Positions 58,697 through 64,000 of a stretch of DNA of 64,000 bases are shown here, one piece after another. Below the pieces are notes generated by a model that saw nothing but the letters and a program-made list of their open reading frames with translations, was not told the DNA's origin and did not search any database. The stretch lies in assembly GCF_024347395.1 (NCBI RefSeq), contig NZ_AP025472.1:620001-684000 (forward strand), written 5' to 3'. Both the position numbers and the translations under genes were made by a program. Every line of letters begins with the position of its first letter. The stretch's first letter is position 1. Source of the DNA: Vibrio cortegadensis. Lineage in GTDB: Bacteria > Pseudomonadota > Gammaproteobacteria > Enterobacterales > Vibrionaceae.

Positions 58697-60034
58697 TCAA
58701 ACTCTTAGTGATAATATTTTGGATTTTCGTTGATAGTTATAAAGGTCTTGTTTTTCCATAGGTAAAGCATCAACACCTATTTCGTAGAACCCTTGCTCCC
58801 TGAACCAGTGCAAACTATGGGTGGTGAGTACAAAAATGTGATGAATATTCTTCGCTTTAGATTGCTGTTTCATGAAATCAAGCAGCATCAGTCCTTTTTT
58901 ACCGTCTCGATAATCTGGGTGAATCGCAACGCAAGCCATTTCAGCCATATGTTCATGGGGATAAGCATAAAGTGCAGCACAGCCAATAATTAAGCCATCT
59001 TTTTCGATGATCGTGAAACGGTGGATCTCTTGTTCTAATTGCTCTCTTGAGCGACGGACGAGAATACCTTGCTCCTCTAGAGGACGTATCAACCCTAAGA
59101 TACCGCCAATATCATCAATATTCGCCTGACGAACTTGTTCCGCGCTTGCCATTACAACTTGAGTTCCAATGCCATCAAGAGAGAAAAGTTCTTGAATCAG
59201 AGCACCATCATCTTTATAGCTAATTAAGTGGCAACGAGAAACGCCCGCTCGACAGGCCGATACTGATCCTTTAAGAAATCGCAATGTTCCAGAGCTGTTA
59301 TCTTGAGATTGGTCAACACTGTCATTAATCGAATGCAGTATGTTCTCAGCATCACTTGGAAAGATTTCGGCAACGGCTTCACCATTTTTATCGATGACGC
59401 CTTGGTTGGAGCAAAAGCCGATAAGTTTGTCTGCTTTTAGTCGAATGGCCACTTGAGTTGCTAACTCTTCAGAAGACAAATTGAATGACTCTCCAGTGAC
59501 GGAACTCGCGATAGGGCCGAGCAGTACGATTGAACCTTGATCCAGCATGCGATTGATCCCTTGCGAATCAATACGACGTATGCGTCCGCTATGGCAAAAA
59601 TCAACACCATCATCGATACCAAGAGGTTGAGCGGTGACAAAGTTACCACTGACCACATTGAGTTGAGTTCCTGCCATTGGTGTATTGTTTAAGCTCATGG
59701 AGAGACGAGCTGTAATCGTCAGTTGCAGTTGTCCGGCTGCTTGCATAACTAAACCAAGCGCATGTTCGTCAGTGACGCGGATATTATTATGGTATGGCGT
59801 TGTATAGTTTTGAGCTTCCAGAACCTGATTGATTTGTGGCCTTGCTCCATGGACTAAGACAATTTTCACACCCAAGCTATGAAGTAAGGCAATATCATTG
59901 ATTATATTGCCGAAGTTTTTATCAGCGACAGCTTCACCGCCTAACATAATGACCATCGTTTTATTTCGATGAGCGTTTACATAAGGTGTGGATTGGCGGA
60001 ACCCTTTCACTAAAGCGGTGCTTCTAATTTTCAC
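58697..60034 (-). CDS. argA: N-acetylglutamate synthase
   Basis: ArgA makes N-acetylglutamate from glutamate and acetyl-CoA, the first step of arginine synthesis. The 445-residue protein (E. coli 443) joins an N-terminal amino-acid-kinase-like domain (TMVIMLGGEAVADKNFGNII, VLVHGARPQINQVLE), which binds arginine for feedback inhibition, to a C-terminal GNAT acetyltransferase domain (from about 295) with EMACVAIHPDYRDGKKGLML. It keeps its place next to recD and mltA as in E. coli. Confidence 0.96.
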   Translation of the reverse strand: MKIRSTALVKGFRQSTPYVNAHRNKTMVIMLGGEAVADKNFGNIINDIALLHSLGVKIVLVHGARPQINQVLEAQNYTTPYHNNIRVTDEHALGLVMQAAGQLQLTITARLSMSLNNTPMAGTQLNVVSGNFVTAQPLGIDDGVDFCHSGRIRRIDSQGINRMLDQGSIVLLGPIASSVTGESFNLSSEELATQVAIRLKADKLIGFCSNQGVIDKNGEAVAEIFPSDAENILHSINDSVDQSQDNSSGTLRFLKGSVSACRAGVSRCHLISYKDDGALIQELFSLDGIGTQVVMASAEQVRQANIDDIGGILGLIRPLEEQGILVRRSREQLEQEIHRFTIIEKDGLIIGCAALYAYPHEHMAEMACVAIHPDYRDGKKGLMLLDFMKQQSKAKNIHHIFVLTTHSLHWFREQGFYEIGVDALPMEKQDLYNYQRKSKILSLRV

Positions 60035-60183
60035 GCATATTACCAGTGTGGTTATTTATGCTGAAATAATGGCTTTTTATTCAACTGTGGGCAAGTGTTT
60101 TTTGGAATGAAAAGCAAAGAAATAAACAGAATGACTGCATATAAAGTTGGTTTGTATTAAATTAGTATAAGTTAAGGTTTATA

Positions 60184-60687
60184 GTGAAAACAAAAATGGC
60201 TAAAACGATCCGAAAAAGCAAAGTAGATAAAATTATCGACAATTTATATCCAGATACAGGGTCAGCTGAATTTCACGCAAAAAGAAGGCGTAAAATAGCA
60301 GAGCGTACTCTGATGTTGTTGGCGATTATTGGCACCATTTCAGTCATGAGTTTATATAGCGACCTTATTGAACGTTTGATTATCCCTGAAGTGGATAAAA
60401 GCTTAGTCTACGGAATGTGGACTGAGAAAGATGTCGCCAGTTACGCTCAAGATAAGTTTATCGTTGGGAGTGGTGGCATTTCCGTAAATGGCGCTATTGT
60501 CGCGACAGATTTTGATTTCGATGGTCGCTACTTAGAGTATGTGAGAGGTGGGAAATCATTAAAATATAAATTTTCAGGTCAAGATTATTCGGAGATGAAG
60601 TTGGTCTCTCCTGCCCATTATAGCCCTACTTTTACTCGACGAACGATGGGTTCTAAAGCCTCAAATGGTATACGCCCCTCTTATTAA
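60184..60687 (+). CDS. Single-pass membrane protein, DUF2850-like
   Basis: A 167-residue protein with a basic N-terminus, one membrane segment near residues 43-60 (LMLLAIIGTISVMSLYS), and an external domain containing VYGMWTEKDVASYAQDKFIV and FDFDGRYLEYVRGG. Position between argA and mltA and size fit the DUF2850 family of vibrio proteins, function unknown; I am recalling the family, not aligning it. The frame starts at a GTG (60184) with TAAGG 8 nt upstream; an ATG at 60196 is the alternative. In E. coli this site holds amiC instead. Confidence 0.65.
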   Translation: MKTKMAKTIRKSKVDKIIDNLYPDTGSAEFHAKRRRKIAERTLMLLAIIGTISVMSLYSDLIERLIIPEVDKSLVYGMWTEKDVASYAQDKFIVGSGGISVNGAIVATDFDFDGRYLEYVRGGKSLKYKFSGQDYSEMKLVSPAHYSPTFTRRTMGSKASNGIRPSY

Positions 60688-60748
60688 GTAAAACTCTGAT
60701 TGAGATTTTGAAAAGAGTTTGTCATTCTCTGGGCATCAAACCTTTTGG

Positions 60749-61861
60749 ATGACTACTGTGATAAAAAAAATCATTCCTGCAGCGGCGTTATTATTTCTCT
60801 TTGGCTGCGCACAACCGACTGATCGGGCTCAACAATATTTAGATAGCGAATTTGAAGCCGATCTTAATAAAGTTGAAGTCATAGAGTCTAATCAACCTCG
60901 TGATTTTACGGCTTTTTCAAAGCAAGCTGAGCAAGTGGTGACCCTTTCACCTTCTATGGCTAAAATTTACCAACCTCTATACGAGCAACTTGAGGCGTGG
61001 GCTCTCCAAAGTGGCGATCCAAGCGATTTGGCTAATTTTGGCATTCAAACGGCTCAACTCGGCGGTGGTGATAGCCAAGGTAATGTGTTGTTTACAGGGT
61101 ATTTTTCTCCAGTTATTGAATTACGCCATGAGGCTAATGAAGAGTATCAGTATCCGGTATATGGACAACCAGAATGTACGGATACCTGCCCAACACGTGC
61201 TCAAATTTATGCTGGAGCGCTAAATGGGCAAGGTTTGGAATTGGGCTATGCCTCAAATCTCATCGACCCATTTATTATGGAAGTTCAAGGAAGCGGCTTT
61301 GTTCATTTTGGTGATGACGATACGCTAGAGTACTTCGCTTATGCTGGTAAAAATAATCGCGCCTACGTGAGTATTGGACGAGTATTGATTGAACGTGAGC
61401 AGGTTGCCCGTGAAAATATGTCTCTTAAAGCAATTAAAGAGTGGGTATTGGCAAATGAACCTGATGTTGTGCGTGAACTCCTTGAACAGAACCCTTCGTA
61501 TGTATTCTTTTCCCCTAAAGCGGCAGCCCCAGTAACGGGAAGTGCTGGTATACCATTACTCCCAATGGCGTCAGTTGCTGGTGATCGTTCTATATTTCCA
61601 ATGGGTACGCCGATTTTAGCAGAAGTTCCACTGTTGAATACTGATGGTACTTGGAGTGGTGTGCATCAATTACGCCTACTTCTAGTATTAGACACCGGAG
61701 GCGCGGTGAAGCAGAACCATTTAGATTTATATCATGGCATGGGACCAAGAGCGGGGACGGATGCTGGGCATTACAAACATTTTGGTCGAGTTTGGAAGCT
61801 CGGCCTAGAGGGAAGTGCAACGCAAGCGCCTTGGGCACTTCCGCCAGAAAAAATAGAATAA
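60749..61861 (+). CDS. mltA: Membrane-bound lytic murein transglycosylase A
   Basis: MltA cleaves peptidoglycan glycan strands to anhydromuropeptides at the inner face of the outer membrane. The 370-residue lipoprotein has signal MTTVIKKIIPAAALLFLFGC with Cys20 as the lipidated residue, followed by PTDRAQQYLDSEF as in E. coli MltA. The catalytic aspartate lies in HLDLYHGMGPRAGTDAGHY, and the 3D domain ends with GRVWKLG. The ATG at 60749 is used; GTG at 60758 has a better spaced GGA, and TTG at 60719 is too far upstream for the signal peptide. Confidence 0.93.
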   Translation: MTTVIKKIIPAAALLFLFGCAQPTDRAQQYLDSEFEADLNKVEVIESNQPRDFTAFSKQAEQVVTLSPSMAKIYQPLYEQLEAWALQSGDPSDLANFGIQTAQLGGGDSQGNVLFTGYFSPVIELRHEANEEYQYPVYGQPECTDTCPTRAQIYAGALNGQGLELGYASNLIDPFIMEVQGSGFVHFGDDDTLEYFAYAGKNNRAYVSIGRVLIEREQVARENMSLKAIKEWVLANEPDVVRELLEQNPSYVFFSPKAAAPVTGSAGIPLLPMASVAGDRSIFPMGTPILAEVPLLNTDGTWSGVHQLRLLLVLDTGGAVKQNHLDLYHGMGPRAGTDAGHYKHFGRVWKLGLEGSATQAPWALPPEKIE

Positions 61862-61929
61862 TTGTACTCTAGAGAGCTTATTTATCGCGGTGGAATATTT
61901 GCGGTTTGCTAAGCCTAGACATTTCCAGA

Positions 61930-61961
61930 AAGAGTGCGTATAAAACGCACTCTTCTTTTTT
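61930..61961 (+). terminator. Terminator of mltA
   Basis: A 10-bp perfect stem (61930-61939 with 61945-61954), an ATAAA loop and a pyrimidine-rich T tract. Confidence 0.88.
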
Positions 61962-61987
61962 CTATCGATTAAAATTAGGGTGCATTC

Positions 61988-62797
61988 ATGCGCGAATTAA
62001 CCGAACCAGCTTCTGAAAATTATGATCAACGCTTTGGCGGTACACGTCGACTATATGGTAATAGCGAAGTCGAAATTTTACGTGCAGCACATGTGTGTGT
62101 TATTGGTATCGGCGGCGTCGGTTCGTGGGCGGTAGAAGCATTGGCTCGTACGGGCGTGGGTGAATTGACTCTGATTGATATGGACGATGTTTGTGTTACG
62201 AATATCAACCGTCAAATTCATGCAATGTCAGGCACGGTAGGTCAGAGTAAAATTGAAGTCATGGCTGAACGCGTAAAACTGATCAACCCTGAATGTAAGA
62301 TCAACTTGATCGATGACTTTATTGGCCCAGATAACCAAGCTGAGTACCTCAATAAGGATTTTGATTACGTACTTGACGCGATTGATAGCGTCAAAGCAAA
62401 AGCCTCTTTATTAGCTTATTGTAAGAGTAATAAAATCAAAGTGATTACGATTGGTGGCGCTGGCGGCCAAACGGATCCGACTCAAATTAAAGTGGCTGAC
62501 CTTACCAAAACGATTCAAGATCCTTTAGCGAAAAAAATTAAGGATACGCTGCGTCGTCATCATAATTTCACTAAAAATCCAGCGCGTAAATTTGGCATTG
62601 ATTGCGTCTTTTCGACTGAGCAACTGAAATACCCTCAAGCAGATGGTTCGGTGTGTGGTGTTAAGGCTACAGCTGAGGGGCCGAAACGTATGGATTGTGC
62701 GAGTGGGTTTGGCGCTGCAACTGTCGTCACTGCATCATTTGGTTTTGTTGCTGTATCTCGAATTGTCGAAAAACTGATTCAGAAACACCGAAAATAA
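61988..62797 (+). CDS. tcdA: tRNA threonylcarbamoyladenosine dehydratase
   Basis: TcdA (formerly CsdL) uses ATP to cyclise the t6A base at tRNA position 37 to ct6A. This 269-residue E1-like protein has the start RFGGTRRLYG, nucleotide-binding GIGGVGSWAVEALARTGVG, and LIDMDDVCVTNINRQ. It starts 27 nt after the mltA terminator and is 14 nt upstream of csdE. E. coli has the csd genes in a comparable cluster, where CsdA and CsdE supply sulfur traffic linked to TcdA. Confidence 0.95.
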   Translation: MRELTEPASENYDQRFGGTRRLYGNSEVEILRAAHVCVIGIGGVGSWAVEALARTGVGELTLIDMDDVCVTNINRQIHAMSGTVGQSKIEVMAERVKLINPECKINLIDDFIGPDNQAEYLNKDFDYVLDAIDSVKAKASLLAYCKSNKIKVITIGGAGGQTDPTQIKVADLTKTIQDPLAKKIKDTLRRHHNFTKNPARKFGIDCVFSTEQLKYPQADGSVCGVKATAEGPKRMDCASGFGAATVVTASFGFVAVSRIVEKLIQKHRK

Positions 62798-62810
62798 TTA
62801 GGAATTCGTA

Positions 62811-63239
62811 ATGTCACCATTTCAAGCTTCGCCATTTGGTACTGAAATTAGCGCCGAGATGATCGTTGAAACGATGCAAAAATTTCACGGCTGGGAAGAT
62901 CGCTATCGTCAGGTTATTCAATGGGGCAAATTGCTACCGAAAATATCTGAAGAGCTTAAAAGCGATCAAGTGACCGTTTCTGGGTGTGAAAGTACAGTTT
63001 GGTTGGTCAGTCAGCAAGTTGATGGCTACTGGTTTTTCTGTGCAGATTCCGATGCTCGAATTGTTCGAGGGCTTATTGCGTTAGTGATGGCGGCATTTGA
63101 TGGAAAAACGGCTCAACAAATACAGGTGTTTGATGTCGATGATTACTTCAATAAAATTGGATTAATTGCCCATTTAAGCCCTTCCAGAGGGAATGGTTTA
63201 AAAGCGATTGTTGAGCAGATAAAACAGCTTGCTAGTTAA
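62811..63239 (+). CDS. csdE: Sulfur acceptor protein CsdE
   Basis: A 142-residue SufE family protein that accepts sulfur from a cysteine desulfurase. The acceptor cysteine is C59 in VSGCESTVWL, and GWEDRYRQVIQWGKLLP matches the family N-terminus. It is co-transcribed with tcdA. The desulfurase csdA, its usual partner, is not adjacent: the next gene encodes an unrelated DUF3622 protein. The partner must be encoded elsewhere or be another desulfurase. Confidence 0.92.
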   Translation: MSPFQASPFGTEISAEMIVETMQKFHGWEDRYRQVIQWGKLLPKISEELKSDQVTVSGCESTVWLVSQQVDGYWFFCADSDARIVRGLIALVMAAFDGKTAQQIQVFDVDDYFNKIGLIAHLSPSRGNGLKAIVEQIKQLAS

Positions 63240-63419
63240 GGGATGACTTATTGAGTTTTGCACAGAGACTCTGCTATTTTCAGCGAATTATTTGCAGCAA
63301 TTTGAACTCAAATGTGCTCTAATACCGCGCTTACCAAGGGATGGTGTTAAAAATACTCAGCTTAGATGGAGTTATCAAAGTTGACGAATCCCTTAATTAT
63401 CCCTAGGAATAAAAAGAAC

Positions 63420-63725
63420 ATGTCTAAGAATAAAAAATACGATATCCGTACTACTGAAAAACGTACAGGTTGGACTGCTGAAATCACTCGCCAAGTGACT
63501 TCTCGCCGTGTAACTGTATCAAAACGTGAAATGGGTTTTGAAACTGAAGCACTAGCGATTGAGTGGGCAGAGAAAGAGCTTGAAGGCTTTGTTAAAAACC
63601 AAGCAGAACGTAATGAACGTAAAGGCGAGCAGCGTAAAGCAGCAGAAGAACGTGCTGAAAAACGTAAAGCGGCCGATCTCCTTGCTAAGCAATGCAAAGA
63701 AGCGGAACAAGAGCAAGAAGACTAA
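63420..63725 (+). CDS. DUF3622-like small protein
   Basis: A 101-residue, very basic and helical protein. It starts MSKNKKYDIRTTEKRTGW, continues AEITRQVTSRRVTVSKREMGF, and ends in a long charged, probably coiled-coil tail (RNERKGEQRKAAEERAEKRK). This matches the small DUF3622 family found in vibrios, function unknown. The start at 63420 lies at the family N-terminus; an upstream in-frame ATG at 63366 is less likely. The 180 nt between csdE and this gene hold nothing recognisable. Confidence 0.72.
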   Translation: MSKNKKYDIRTTEKRTGWTAEITRQVTSRRVTVSKREMGFETEALAIEWAEKELEGFVKNQAERNERKGEQRKAAEERAEKRKAADLLAKQCKEAEQEQED

Positions 63726-63733
63726 TTTTTAAT

Positions 63734-63763
63734 AAGACAAAATCCCAACTAAGATTTTGTCTT
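63734..63763 (+). terminator. Hairpin after the DUF3622-like gene
   Basis: An 11-bp perfect stem (63734-63744 with 63753-63763) and 8-nt loop directly after the stop codon. The following T tract is very short, so termination may be partial. Confidence 0.55.
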
Positions 63764-63825
63764 TAAGAAAACTGAGCATGTAGCTTTAGTGACTGTTTAA
63801 CCTCAAGGTTTTTCAGTTTTAGAGA

Positions 63826-63900
63826 CTTATTACTTTCAGGTATTTCTTACTTCCAGAAACGGCTTACTTCCAGAAATAGCTTACTTTCAGAAACGGCTTA
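63826..63900. repeat. 17-bp tandem repeats near the window end
   Basis: Three consecutive 17-bp units, 63846-63862, 63863-63879 and 63880-63896 (CTTACTTCCAGAAACGG type, one or two changes each), are flanked by a degenerate unit at 63826-63845 and a partial unit at 63897. Confidence 0.8.
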
Positions 63901-63913
63901 GTTTTCTTGAACA

Positions 63914-63945
63914 AAAGGCATCGATAATATATCGGTGCCTTTTTC
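63914..63945 (+). terminator. Second terminator near the window end
   Basis: A 12-bp stem with one G-U pair (63914-63925 with 63931-63942), an AATAT loop and a T-run. It lies after the repeats and may back up the first hairpin or serve a gene beyond the window. Confidence 0.8.
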
Positions 63946-64000
63946 GTTTTGGATCATCATCTTTTGTGACTATTTAATGGGGCTAACTGTTTGAAATTAT

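Noticed and set aside
60035..60110. ArgR box candidates upstream of argA
   Set aside because: A good half-site (TGAATAAAAA on the minus strand) exists, but I could not fit two 18-bp boxes with a 3-bp gap, so I do not annotate it.
63362..63697. 111-codon frame antisense to the DUF3622-like gene
   Set aside because: Its Arg/Ser/Leu-rich translation is the mirror image of a charged coiled-coil gene; the sense frame is better supported.
1..64000. tRNA, rRNA, CRISPR arrays, insertion sequences, integrases or prophage genes
   Set aside because: I looked for cloverleaf-like sequences, regularly spaced repeats, transposase motifs and terminal inverted repeats and found none that I could support.

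Overview
This is a chromosomal window from a gamma-proteobacterium of the family Vibrionaceae, most likely Vibrio or a close relative. Three things point there: long stretches of vibrio-type synteny, small families that are largely vibrio-specific (DUF5363, VF530, probable DUF2850 and DUF3622), and moderately AT-rich DNA with strong codon bias in nupC, the deo genes and the EF-G gene. I could not fix the species. I saw no rRNA, tRNA, CRISPR array, insertion sequence or prophage.

Layout. 1-9336: the last codons of prfC, a DUF5363 gene overlapping a TatD-type hydrolase, the nucleoside transporter nupC, the deoC-deoA-deoB-deoD nucleoside catabolism cluster, then divergent ytjB and serB. 9345-17658: a two-PilZ-domain protein (PlzC-like), radA, a second-type elongation factor G, a VF530 gene and an acyl-CoA synthetase. 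17812-31365: an AraC-type regulator divergent from a 15-gene tad/Flp pilus operon (two Flp pilins, prepilin peptidase, an AAA+ ATPase, CpaB/RcpC, secretin, small lipoprotein, TadG/E/F-like proteins, TadZ, A, B, C, D). 31528-35075: a chromate transporter with a divergent LysR regulator, and an O-antigen-ligase-type membrane protein. 35372-39825: galE-galT-galK and convergent galR. 40245-46103: nnrS, dapD, a MarC-type protein, yebG, and a LysR regulator divergent from a TDT/SLAC1-type transporter. 46288-48105: a YejM-like membrane sulfatase-fold protein. 48389-63725: recC, recB-recD, a possible small gene, argA, a DUF2850-like protein, mltA, tcdA, csdE and a DUF3622 protein.

How genes work together. 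NupC imports nucleosides; DeoA and DeoD phosphorolyse them; DeoB moves the phosphate; DeoC cleaves deoxyribose-5-phosphate. GalETK run the Leloir pathway and supply UDP-galactose, and GalR very probably controls both galETK and itself, because both upstream regions share a 13-bp operator core. RecBCD is encoded in order, with recB and recD translationally coupled.

Regulatory DNA is the most informative part. I found an E. coli-like gal promoter (GalR box, CRP half-site, extended -10), two identical NorR-type GT-N7-AC sites upstream of a sigma-54 promoter before nnrS, a LexA box before yebG, paired CRP-like sites with CytR-promoter spacing before nupC, and palindromic operators in both LysR intergenic regions. 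Other items worth a second look are the AAA+ ATPase and rearranged gene order of the tad locus, a G8 tract inside its prepilin peptidase gene, a structured deoC leader, and several short imperfect tandem repeats (periods 8, 14, 17 and 26 bp) confined to intergenic DNA. No wholly novel system is demonstrated; the tad variant is the nearest candidate.
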